Below the pieces are notes generated by a model. The model had not been told where the DNA came from. It did not search any database and saw nothing but the letters and a program-made list of their open reading frames with translations. Below are positions 1 to 7,105 of a stretch of DNA of 64,000 nucleotides, one piece after another. The stretch covers positions 372,001 through 436,000 of the forward strand of contig NZ_CP064786.1 in assembly GCF_017094485.1 (NCBI RefSeq), in the 5' to 3' direction. The position numbers were made by a program, and so were the translations under genes. Source of the DNA: Natranaeroarchaeum sulfidigenes. Lineage in GTDB: Archaea; Halobacteriota; Halobacteria; Halobacteriales; Natronoarchaeaceae. Position 1 is the first letter of the stretch; every line of letters starts with the position of its first letter.

Positions 1-573
1 CGACGAAAGATGATGCTCGGTCTCGGCGCGCTCACAGTGAGCGGTAGCGCCATCTTCGGCTCGGGGGCGCTCACGCAGACCGAAGCCCAGCGTGGCCTGC
101 AGGTCGAAGTGCATACCGAGGCCGGGATTGCAGAGCGCTTCGCCGACGTGCTCCTGCAGTCCGAACCCTACAGCAGCGCGGGATTCAATGCCTCCGAGGA
201 CGAGGCGACGAACCTCTTTCCGGAACAGAACGACTACGAGGATGTCGACGGGTTCAGCTCATCCGGCGAGGAAGTCAGTATCCTGAACGAGGACGTCACA
301 ATCGAGTTCGGCTCCCTCCTGGGGAGCGCGAGGAACGCGTACAACGATCTGTTCCGGATCGTGAACCTCGACGACGGCGAGGACTCCCGGGCCTTCGACG
401 TGAGCTTTCACGTGGACGCCGACGAGGTCGACATCGAGATCAACGACGGAAACGACATCGAGAACGTGGGTGTCGACACGACCGAACAGATCGACGTCTC
501 GATTAGTCCCGAGAGCGGCGTCGACGAGATAACCGAGGGAACGCTCATCATCGAGATCAGTGCATCCCAGTAA
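1..573 (+). CDS. Tat-type exported protein, 5' end outside the window
   Basis: The reading frame is open from base 1 and the first visible codons read R-R-K directly before the ATG at 10, so the true start lies upstream and the twin-arginine motif is split by the window edge. A short hydrophobic stretch (LGLGALTVSGSAIFGSGAL) follows, then an acidic, cysteine-free, beta-rich body of about 165 residues ending at the stop at 571-573. The layout resembles small haloarchaeal exported proteins of the DUF1102 kind, which start with a similar hydrophobic stretch ending in a T/S-x-x-E-A pattern. It heads a same-strand locus with a CARDB protein, a signal peptidase and a DUF5305-type protein, so it may be a substrate of that peptidase. 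The family call is by resemblance; the substrate role is inference. Confidence 0.7.
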   Translation, partial: RRKMMLGLGALTVSGSAIFGSGALTQTEAQRGLQVEVHTEAGIAERFADVLLQSEPYSSAGFNASEDEATNLFPEQNDYEDVDGFSSSGEEVSILNEDVTIEFGSLLGSARNAYNDLFRIVNLDDGEDSRAFDVSFHVDADEVDIEINDGNDIENVGVDTTEQIDVSISPESGVDEITEGTLIIEISASQ

Positions 574-610
574 GACTCGACCACAGAGTGAATGAACACC
601 TGAATCGACT

Positions 611-1756
611 ATGCGAAGAACAAACCTCCTGCTCATTGCCGCGGTCTGCCTGTTGGCGCTGTTCGCAGCGCCGACTGTGGTGGCAGGGGAGGACTCGCCG
701 TCGGATACGATCACTATCGAGGCGACCGACGACAGCGTGGCGACGATCGAGGACAGCGAGATCAGGATCGACGCCGACACGCTGCCATACGCAACGGGGA
801 GCGTCGACGAGGCGTTCCAGATCCGCTCGACCGGAGACACCGAGCAGCGCGTCTGGGTGACAAGCGACGTCGAGGGCGTCGAATTCCACCGGAGCGACAC
901 CGGCGAGCCGGTCGAAGAAGTGACCCTGAACCCCGGCGAGTCGGTGGGCGTGGGCCTCGAAGTCGATAGCTCGAAGGATCTGGATGGCGACGTGTTCACG
1001 ATTCGCGTCGAGACCGAAGAGGAGGATAGTGAGTCATCCTCGATTTCGGTGACCGATGTCGACGTCGACCCGCGGGAGGTAGAGACCGGAGAGTCCTCGA
1101 CGGTGACCGCGACGGTCGAGAACAGCGGTGACGGGCCGGGCTCGACGCGGGTTGGGCTGTCCGTCGACGGGACGATCGTCTCCCAGCAACTCGTCAGTCT
1201 TCGCGCGGGCGAGACCACAGCGGTGACGTTCGATCGCACGTTCCAGCAGTCCGGCGAGTACGAGATCGCGGTGACGAACCGCCCCGGCGTGACGGTCTAC
1301 ACGACCGATGCAGGGACGGTAACTGTCACGGACCCACCCAGTGGTCCCTCCTTCGAGGTGACTGACGCGGCTGTGTCGGCGACCGAAATCGACCCCGGCG
1401 AGAACGTCGACGTCACGGCCACCGTCGCGAACGTCGGCGACGAGGACGGGACTTTCACAGCGGAACTCGCGATTGCTGGTATCGTCTTCCAGAGCCAGCA
1501 GGTCGACGTGGCGGCTGGCGAGGAGGAGACGGTCACCTTCACCCGCGGGTTTGCCGACGAAGGCACCTTCGCAGTGAGCGTCAGCGGCAGCGACGCCAGC
1601 GAGGTAACCGTCGGGTCGCCGGGCGAGACCGTTGTCGAGACCACACAACGATATCTGAGTAATCCGGCGACGGCAAGCGTCGGGCTGGCCGCGCTGGTCG
1701 GACTGCTTGCGATCGGTCGCAGCAGCATCTGGGAGCTGGCCCGCCGGTACGTCTGA
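611..1756 (+). CDS. Exported CARDB-domain surface protein with C-terminal membrane anchor
   Basis: 381 residues. The N-terminus (MRRTNLLLIAAVCLLALFAA, then A-rich residues) is a Sec signal peptide with probable cleavage near residue 25. Two Ig-like CARDB-type modules follow at about residues 150-240 and 250-340, each with the E-x-G-E-x-V/S-T-V-T-A-T-V-E/A-N pattern of these adhesion-like folds. A single hydrophobic segment near 355-372 followed by positive residues anchors the C-terminus in the membrane, so the protein faces outward. The gap to the preceding gene is 37 bases, which suggests co-transcription. No catalytic motif is visible. It may be a structural or adhesive partner of the exported protein upstream. 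Confidence 0.75.
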   Translation: MRRTNLLLIAAVCLLALFAAPTVVAGEDSPSDTITIEATDDSVATIEDSEIRIDADTLPYATGSVDEAFQIRSTGDTEQRVWVTSDVEGVEFHRSDTGEPVEEVTLNPGESVGVGLEVDSSKDLDGDVFTIRVETEEEDSESSSISVTDVDVDPREVETGESSTVTATVENSGDGPGSTRVGLSVDGTIVSQQLVSLRAGETTAVTFDRTFQQSGEYEIAVTNRPGVTVYTTDAGTVTVTDPPSGPSFEVTDAAVSATEIDPGENVDVTATVANVGDEDGTFTAELAIAGIVFQSQQVDVAAGEEETVTFTRGFADEGTFAVSVSGSDASEVTVGSPGETVVETTQRYLSNPATASVGLAALVGLLAIGRSSIWELARRYV

Positions 1757-1853
1757 GGAACAAATATATCACCGTTGCTAGCCCACACCTCTGTATGCAG
1801 AATACTTCCCGGATACGTATGGGCCAGCCCAGCCCGGGAAGCGCGGGGGAACT

Positions 1854-3011
1854 ATGACGCTCAGGTCCTACGTGGAGTGGGCGCTCGGTATTCTGCTGGT
1901 TGTCGTCGTGCTTGCGCTCTTGCTTGGCCAGTTGCTCGGCCAGCCGGTCTTGCTTGGCTTCGTCTCGACGGGTAGCATGGAGCCGACGATGAGCGCTGGC
2001 GATGGGTTCGTGGCAGTCCCATCGTTGGTCGCAGACGATACGAGCGAGGGCGATGTCGTGGTCTTCGAGGCCGAGGAACTCCACGGCGGCGGGCTGACGA
2101 CCCACCGGGTTGTCGGGGAGACCGACGAGGGCTATATTACGAGAGGCGACGCCAACCCGTTCACTGATCAGGACGGTGACGAGCCGCCGGTCTCGGATGG
2201 GCAAATTGTCGCCCACGCCCTCCAGGTTGGTGATACAGTCGTGACCATTCCGCATCTCGGGACGGTCGTGATGGGCTTTCAGTCGGGTGCAGATAGCGTT
2301 CAGCAGTCCGTCGTCTCTGCCATGGGCGGGGAGGGCGGGCTTGAACGAACCCAGCTCGGCGGCGCGTTCGTCGCTCTTGGGATGTTCTTTATCGGGCTGG
2401 CCGTCCTGACCGGCTCGCGGAACGCGCGCGATCTCACACGCCCGTCGTCACGCCCCGATGTCGTGAAGATCTGGGTGGTCGGCGGCGCGGTACTCGTCGT
2501 GCTGGTCGTCGCCGCGACCGCGGCGATGGTCGTGCCCGCGGGGATTCAGGAGTACGGCGTGGCAAGCTCGGAGACGCCCGAAGACGATCCGCTGGTGATC
2601 GAGGCGGGCGGCAGTTCGACGGTCGAGCATACCGTGCGAAACGACGGTTTCGTCCCCGTTGTCGTCTTCTTCGAGCCCGGCGAGGACGTCACGACCGATC
2701 CGGATCGGACGTGGGTGAGCCGCGGCGCTACCGCCGAGACCAGCGTCACGCTGTCAGTCCCCGAGGAGGAAGGAAGATACACACGTCACGTCACCGAGCA
2801 CCGCTATCTCGTGGTGTTGCCACCCTCGCTGATCGCGGGACTGCACTCGATTCATCCGCTGGTCGCGCTGTTGACCATCAACGCCGTGATTTCTATCGGC
2901 GGGCTGGCCGCGATCGTCGCCCTGTTCGGAACGGGCGATATCCGGCTCAGGTCGGGCAAAGACGTCCCGCTTGCATATCGACTCCGACGGAAGCTCCGCA
3001 AGTGGCTGTGA
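1854..3011 (+). CDS. Signal peptidase I, archaeal Sec11-type, with membrane-bound C-terminal extension
   Basis: 385 residues. Cleaves signal peptides at the outer face of the membrane. After a first transmembrane helix (about 8-30) comes the S26B signature: Ser41 in STGSMEPTM, a histidine in THRVVG and an aspartate in TRGDAN, that is, the Ser-His-Asp arrangement of archaeal and ER-type enzymes rather than the bacterial Ser-Lys dyad. The usual archaeal enzyme ends near 150-200 residues; here an extra half follows with a membrane helix at about 170-190, another at about 205-230, an external beta-rich domain, and a last helix near 335-355. Its place between exported proteins suggests a dedicated, SipW-like processing role rather than housekeeping. 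A TATA-like AAATATATC lies at about 1764. Confidence 0.87.
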   Translation: MTLRSYVEWALGILLVVVVLALLLGQLLGQPVLLGFVSTGSMEPTMSAGDGFVAVPSLVADDTSEGDVVVFEAEELHGGGLTTHRVVGETDEGYITRGDANPFTDQDGDEPPVSDGQIVAHALQVGDTVVTIPHLGTVVMGFQSGADSVQQSVVSAMGGEGGLERTQLGGAFVALGMFFIGLAVLTGSRNARDLTRPSSRPDVVKIWVVGGAVLVVLVVAATAAMVVPAGIQEYGVASSETPEDDPLVIEAGGSSTVEHTVRNDGFVPVVVFFEPGEDVTTDPDRTWVSRGATAETSVTLSVPEEEGRYTRHVTEHRYLVVLPPSLIAGLHSIHPLVALLTINAVISIGGLAAIVALFGTGDIRLRSGKDVPLAYRLRRKLRKWL

Positions 3012-3137
3012 CTTCGCCCCAATGATTTTCCAACAAAATTATATCATGGGAATGCGGTATTACGAACGACTCGTGCCCGACGGTCGACGGAACACGGTGC
3101 AACACGCCGGAGACCGACGACTGTCACACCAATTACA

Positions 3138-4298
3138 ATGCCACTGATCGACGACCCTCGCGCGAAGCTACTGATCGCAAACCACGGGCGGAACCTGATG
3201 ATCGCGCTCGCAGTCGTCGGAGTGATCGCGCTCGTCGTCGCGGCGGGCATCGCGTTGACGCCACCGACCACGACCGCGACCGAGCAGACTGACCAGCAGT
3301 CGATCGAGACGACCGGGATGATCAGTGCCGAGGTCGTCGACGAGGAGGAATGGAGTGGCGTCTCCAGTGACGGATCGACGTATCTTATCGAGGCCTCACC
3401 AGTCGTCGACATCGAACCCCAGACGTCTGCGCCGGATGGGACTGCGGTAACCCACGAGGTAACTCTGCAGATCGAGGGGACCCGTGACGGTGACGTGTTC
3501 TGGAACGAGGAGGAGGTACTCATCACCGAAGAGACGACTGTCGAGGACGGCGACGCGACCACGACTACCTCGGTCGACGTCGAGGAACTGCAGGAACGAC
3601 TCGCCGAACTGCAGGAACGACTCTCCGGAGTGGGGAGCGTCGAAACGACGATCCACCTGCGGACAGAGTACGATACGGGAACCTACGAGGGTGACCTTAC
3701 AACGAGCAGTGAGCTGGAGGTAACCGACCGCGCCTACTGGTTCGAGTCGGACCTGACCGACTCGGAGACCCGTGATACGACGAGAACGGTCGAGGAGACC
3801 GGCTCGCCGAACTGGATGGCCGTCTCGTTGTTCAGTCTCATCGGACTGTTCTTCCTGACTGCGGCTGGAACAGTTCGGGCGACCAATCCCGAGGAGATGG
3901 ATATCGCGGCGATCAAACAGGAGATCCACCGGCGTCGGTACGCCGACTGGATCTCGACGGGCTCGATCCCGATGTGGGTCGGCAACAACTATATCGAACT
4001 CGACACGCTCGAAGACGTGGTCGACGTCGCGATCGACACGAAAGAACGAGTGGTACACGACCGGCGCCGGGACCTCTTTGCGGTCATCAACGGGAACGTC
4101 GTCTACTACTACAGCAAGGTCGGCGACTGGGACGAGGGGGCCTGGCCCAAATTGAACCTTCCAGAAGCCGAGGAGCCGGTCAACGTCGCGGGCGGCGCGA
4201 CGAGTCCTCCGGGCGAAGCACCCAGGGATGAGGACAGTGGGGACGACGACTCCGAGTCATCCGATAGCTGGGACGAGGACGTCTGGCGGAACTTCTAG
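3138..4298 (+). CDS. DUF5305-type membrane protein
   Basis: 386 residues. One transmembrane helix near residues 21-42, an external domain of about 190 residues including a short coiled coil built on the repeat ELQERLAELQERL, a second helix near 231-250, then a cytoplasmic domain of about 110 residues with the motifs HRRRYADWIS and NNYIELDTLEDVVDVAID, and an acidic low-complexity tail. This architecture matches the haloarchaeal DUF5305 family, often found beside signal peptidases. No enzyme motif is visible, and the function is unknown; a scaffold or assembly role for the exported proteins of the locus is inference. The stop overlaps the convergent lipoprotein gene by four bases. A TATA-like AATTATATC sits about 100 bases upstream of the ATG. 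Confidence 0.8.
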   Translation: MPLIDDPRAKLLIANHGRNLMIALAVVGVIALVVAAGIALTPPTTTATEQTDQQSIETTGMISAEVVDEEEWSGVSSDGSTYLIEASPVVDIEPQTSAPDGTAVTHEVTLQIEGTRDGDVFWNEEEVLITEETTVEDGDATTTTSVDVEELQERLAELQERLSGVGSVETTIHLRTEYDTGTYEGDLTTSSELEVTDRAYWFESDLTDSETRDTTRTVEETGSPNWMAVSLFSLIGLFFLTAAGTVRATNPEEMDIAAIKQEIHRRRYADWISTGSIPMWVGNNYIELDTLEDVVDVAIDTKERVVHDRRRDLFAVINGNVVYYYSKVGDWDEGAWPKLNLPEAEEPVNVAGGATSPPGEAPRDEDSGDDDSESSDSWDEDVWRNF

Positions 4299-5467
4299 CA
4301 GTTTTCGGCCGCTTCAAGCGCATCTTCGCCGTCCTCGAACCGCTGGTCCGCTTCGACGAAATCCCCCTGATCGGCCGCGTCGGCCGCGGCCGCGAACTCC
4401 TCGGCGGCCTCACCGAGATTGTCGGCACGACACTGGGCCTGATCGAATTCCGCATCGAACTCTCCGTCGGGTCGTGGCTCCGCGTCGAGTGCTTCGGATG
4501 CTGCTGTGAACTCCTCCTGTGCCCCGGAGAACGCAGCGCTTGCGGCCTCGAAGTCCTCGTTTTCGAACTCCGCTTTGCCGTCCTCCAGCAACTCTCGCCC
4601 ATCGAGCATTGACTCGTGGCTCGATGACAGGCGAAAGAGCGAGTCGCTGCGGCCTGTCGCCCGATCGAACTCCCCATCGAGTTCCTCGTGAGCGTCGGAC
4701 CGACCGTCGGTGAACGTCGAATTTGCCGCGTCGAACGCCGCGGTTGCATCGGCGAACCCACCGCGCGCATCGTCGTACTCTTCGGCACTGAACTGCTCCT
4801 GTGCGGTCTCAACGTACTCGACCCCATCGAGCAGCGTCGCGTAGCCCGTGGTTAGCACGTCGAAGCCGTCGGTGAAGGCAACGAGTTCGTCGAAGCCGTC
4901 GGTAACGGTCTCGAACTCGGCGTCGAGGTCGGTCAGCGTTGACTCGTCGGCCGAATCACGGTACTCGGAGCCCGCCGTTCGCGCACTCACCGCCCGTTCG
5001 ATCGGATCACGGGCCCCGGTGATACTCTCCCGGAGTCGATCGATATCGTCGGGGTCGAACGACTCGTCGGAGTCCGCGAGTTCGGACGCACTGTCGAGCA
5101 GCTCGACGAACATCTCGATCATCGACTCGACGATTCCGACGTACGCCTGAGCGGCTACGATCTCTGTTTCGTGGCTTCCATCGTCGTCGGCTTCGGCGTC
5201 ATCGAGCGCAGTTCGGGCCTCGGCAAGTCGGTCGCGAGGCTCGTTCTCATCGAACTCGATCCTGTCCGGATCCTCGAAGTCCGTTTCGACACTGTCGAGC
5301 GACAGCGCAGCAGTGTTTGCCAGCCCGACGGCGGTACGGATGTTGTCGGTAACTTCGTTCGCGGGATTACGTTCTGGGGCCGTCTCGTCGTCGAGGACGC
5401 CGGTGCAGCCTGCGAGGGGTCCCGTCACGCCAACACCAGCGGCGGCGAGAAATCGTCGTCGTTCCAT
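4295..5467 (-). CDS. Tat lipoprotein, acidic helical repeat protein
   Basis: 390 residues from the ATG at 5467, chosen over one four codons upstream because it puts MERRRFLAAAGVG at the N-terminus, a twin-arginine signal that ends in a lipobox (PLAGC). The rest is almost entirely acidic, alanine-rich helix with no cysteine until the final residue. The C-terminal half contains recurring segments of about 40-60 residues with the flavour F-x-x-E-D/E-F-x-x-A-x-x-A-F, resembling tetratricopeptide or coiled-coil arrays. It is likely an anchored cell-surface scaffold or binding protein. No catalytic site is visible. It ends convergently, overlapping the DUF5305-type gene by four bases. Confidence 0.75.
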   Translation of the reverse strand: MERRRFLAAAGVGVTGPLAGCTGVLDDETAPERNPANEVTDNIRTAVGLANTAALSLDSVETDFEDPDRIEFDENEPRDRLAEARTALDDAEADDDGSHETEIVAAQAYVGIVESMIEMFVELLDSASELADSDESFDPDDIDRLRESITGARDPIERAVSARTAGSEYRDSADESTLTDLDAEFETVTDGFDELVAFTDGFDVLTTGYATLLDGVEYVETAQEQFSAEEYDDARGGFADATAAFDAANSTFTDGRSDAHEELDGEFDRATGRSDSLFRLSSSHESMLDGRELLEDGKAEFENEDFEAASAAFSGAQEEFTAASEALDAEPRPDGEFDAEFDQAQCRADNLGEAAEEFAAAADAADQGDFVEADQRFEDGEDALEAAENC

Positions 5468-5586
5468 ACCCGCAATCAACCGGTGAACAAACTTAACAAT
5501 TGTCGCCGCTCGGCTATCGGGGAGTTACTAGGTGATCTCCGTAGTTCCCACGCTGTCGTCAAAAAGAGAGCGCCAGTGTTCTATCG

Positions 5587-5820
5587 CTACCGGGTGGTGC
5601 AGCAATCGCCGTTAGCTTCAACGATTCCTTTAGATTCGAGCGTTCGGAGCGTCTCGAACAGCACCAGTTTCTGCATGTTCAGCCGATCGCTCAGCTCGTC
5701 GACGGTGTGGGGGCCGTCGGCGTCGAGTGCCATGTAGACGAGTTTGGCCGTCGGCGTTTCGATCTCGCTCGGAAGCGGCCTCGGCGTGTACGTCGTCGCA
5801 GTGGGGCGTCCGAGGCTCAT
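5587..5820 (-). CDS. Small winged-helix DNA-binding protein
   Basis: 77 residues. The core (VDELSDRLNMQKLVLFETL) is a recognisable winged helix-turn-helix of the MarR/TrmB kind, found in many small haloarchaeal regulators. The protein ends in CCTTR, and the paired cysteines might bind a metal, although no second pair is present. I chose the start at 5820 because its ATG overlaps the stop of the upstream zinc-finger gene in an ATGA, the usual sign of translational coupling; another ATG lies three codons upstream. The two genes face away from the NikR-like gene at 6178. Confidence 0.7.
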   Translation of the reverse strand: MSLGRPTATTYTPRPLPSEIETPTAKLVYMALDADGPHTVDELSDRLNMQKLVLFETLRTLESKGIVEANGDCCTTR

Positions 5821-5999
5821 CCGCTCCACTCACCTCCCATATCGCCCGCAATGTTCGAGCGCCAGGTGTCAAACTCGCTCTTGCACTCGGTGCTCGTGTG
5901 AATGTGGTCGACGAACCCCGCGCCGGGGTCGGTGAGTTCGGCGTCGCAAAACGGACAGGTTGACGGGTCCCTCCACGATGTCGAGGCGCTCTGGCTCAT
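5817..5999 (-). CDS. Small zinc-finger protein
   Basis: 60 residues with a CPFC pair near residue 15, then H-I-H at 33-35 and a cysteine at 39, giving a plausible Cys2-His-Cys or Cys2-His2 zinc site (C-x2-C-x14-H-x5-C). The C-terminal GDMGGEWSG is typical of a small haloarchaeal protein family of unknown function; I recall similar sequences but cannot cite a named role. It is translationally coupled to the winged-helix gene that follows and shares a 178-base divergent promoter region with a NikR-like regulator, so metal-dependent expression is possible (inference). Confidence 0.7.
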   Translation of the reverse strand: MSQSASTSWRDPSTCPFCDAELTDPGAGFVDHIHTSTECKSEFDTWRSNIAGDMGGEWSG

Positions 6000-6177
6000 G
6001 TGTATCTGTTACTAATGGGGAACTCGAATATAAACTTAGGTCCATATGTATCCAATGTCTCGATTTTCCTAGTACGTGTATTATTGTTGTTTGTATAACT
6101 GGCACATGACACACTTTGCTCCACGGGGAGACACCGAAAAAGACAGGTCCTAACACCGTTCGGCACCATCGACAGAT
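6000..6177. promoter_or_regulatory. Divergent promoter region between zinc-finger operon and NikR-like gene
   Basis: This 178-base, markedly AT-rich gap separates two outward-facing transcripts. AATATAAACTT at about 6027-6037 fits a TATA box for the leftward gene (28-33 bases from its ATG, minus strand). Several AT-rich blocks around 6075-6100 could serve the rightward gene, but none is well placed for a leaderless start. I looked for a six-base dyad with 16-base spacing like that at 7064 and did not find a convincing one. Confidence 0.4.
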
Positions 6178-6567
6178 ATGCGAACGAGTCTGAACATTCC
6201 CGAAGACGTGCTCGCGGAGTTCGACGCTGTCTGGCAGGCCGAGGGGTTTGATTCACGCTCGCGGGCGGTTCGTGAGGCGATCCAGGAGTACGTCGAGGCG
6301 CACTCGAAACTGGAGGAGATGTCGGGATCGGTGGCTGCGGTGATCGTTTTCGATTACGAACACGAAGAGGTGATCCGCGAACTCCACGGAATCCAACACG
6401 ACTACCAGGATGCGATCAACGCGACCAGTCACGTCCACGAAGGCGAGTGGTGTCTGGAGACTGTCTTCTGTCGGGGGGATGCTGCCCGAATTCGGAAGCT
6501 GGTCTACGATCTCCGGGATTTCGACGGTGTGGGTCGTGTCAAACTACTCTCGTTGCGCAACCTTTAG
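6178..6567 (+). CDS. NikR-like ribbon-helix-helix metal regulator (shortened metal loop)
   Basis: 129 residues. The N-terminal ribbon-helix-helix domain (MRTSLNIPEDVLAEFD, then SRSRAVREAIQEYV) binds DNA as a dimer; the C-terminal ACT-like domain binds metal and builds the tetramer. Ligand positions can be read against E. coli NikR (H76, H87, H89, C95): here H74, H85, H87 and C92, so all four ligands are present but the last spacing is one residue short. Nickel specificity is therefore uncertain. The gene converges with a second NikR-like gene three bases away and lies close to two COG0523 GTPase genes, which suggests a shared metal-homeostasis circuit. Confidence 0.85.
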   Translation: MRTSLNIPEDVLAEFDAVWQAEGFDSRSRAVREAIQEYVEAHSKLEEMSGSVAAVIVFDYEHEEVIRELHGIQHDYQDAINATSHVHEGEWCLETVFCRGDAARIRKLVYDLRDFDGVGRVKLLSLRNL

Positions 6568-6570
6568 TCC

Positions 6571-6999
6571 TCAGGACTGACTGGGGATTCCACCAACATC
6601 GTCGATCGGCTGAAGCGAGTAATCGACGGTCAACACGCCGTCCACCGTCCGGACGCCCGAAACGACATCGGACACATCCTCGATAGTCCCCTCGATGACG
6701 AACAGCTCCATACAGTAGCGCTCGCCGACGTGACCGTGAACGTTCGAGACGATCAGCGATTCGTACTCGTGACGCAAGTGGGTCACCTCGTTTTCGACAT
6801 CAGAGCTCCCATACTCGAAGAGCACGGTAACGGTTCCCATCAGCTCCCGACCCTGAAGTTCGGGATCGTCGAACTCCCCGATGAGTCCCCGAACACTCTG
6901 TCTGAACACTTCGCTTCGGCCCGTGTACCCCCGGTCCTCGGCGAAGCTATCGACGGATTCCAGCAGTTCCTCCGGCAGCGAGATACTGACGACCGGCAT
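6571..6999 (-). CDS. nikR: NikR-type metal-responsive regulator
   Basis: 142 residues from the ATG at 6999; I rejected upstream starts because MPVVSISLPEELLESVD is the expected first strand of a ribbon-helix-helix protein. The metal site reads H77, H88, H90, C96, exactly the spacing of E. coli NikR (76/87/89/95), so a square-planar nickel site is plausible. A TATA-like CACTATTATC on the minus strand lies about 25 bases upstream, consistent with a leaderless message. Its upstream region is shared with the COG0523 operon and contains a 6-N16-6 dyad, the layout of known NikR operators. It likely regulates itself and that operon (inference). It pairs head to tail-end with the NikR-like gene at 6178. 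Confidence 0.87.
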   Translation of the reverse strand: MPVVSISLPEELLESVDSFAEDRGYTGRSEVFRQSVRGLIGEFDDPELQGRELMGTVTVLFEYGSSDVENEVTHLRHEYESLIVSNVHGHVGERYCMELFVIEGTIEDVSDVVSGVRTVDGVLTVDYSLQPIDDVGGIPSQS

Positions 7000-7020
7000 A
7001 TCGGTGCGTTTGTGGCCGGG

Positions 7021-7030
7021 GATAATAGTG
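7021..7030 (-). promoter_or_regulatory. TATA-like element of the nikR-type gene
   Basis: Read on the minus strand this is CACTATTATC, centred about 25 bases before the ATG at 6999. That spacing fits a leaderless haloarchaeal transcript. Confidence 0.45.
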
Positions 7031-7063
7031 GTTGTTATGTCTGAAGCAGTAATTAGTGGATGA

Positions 7064-7091
7064 TTAATACTAAGTTGTTCTAAATTATTAA
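7064..7091. promoter_or_regulatory. Candidate NikR-type operator, TTAATA-N16-TATTAA
   Basis: A perfect six-base inverted repeat with TTAATA at 7064-7069, 16 intervening bases, and TATTAA at 7086-7091. The E. coli NikR operator is GTATGA-N16-TCATAC, so length and spacing of the half-sites agree while the bases differ. It lies 14 bases upstream of the first COG0523 gene, overlapping its likely core promoter, and 65 bases upstream of the nikR-type ATG. The stretch is AT-rich, so a chance dyad cannot be excluded by eye. Confidence 0.5.
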
Positions 7092-7105
7092 CCCCACACG
7101 GACAA

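Noticed and set aside
259-1239. Minus-strand serine/threonine-rich frame of 326 codons
   Set aside because: It is antisense to two exported protein genes, and Ser/Thr richness is the usual antisense product of Asp/Glu/Val-rich haloarchaeal genes.
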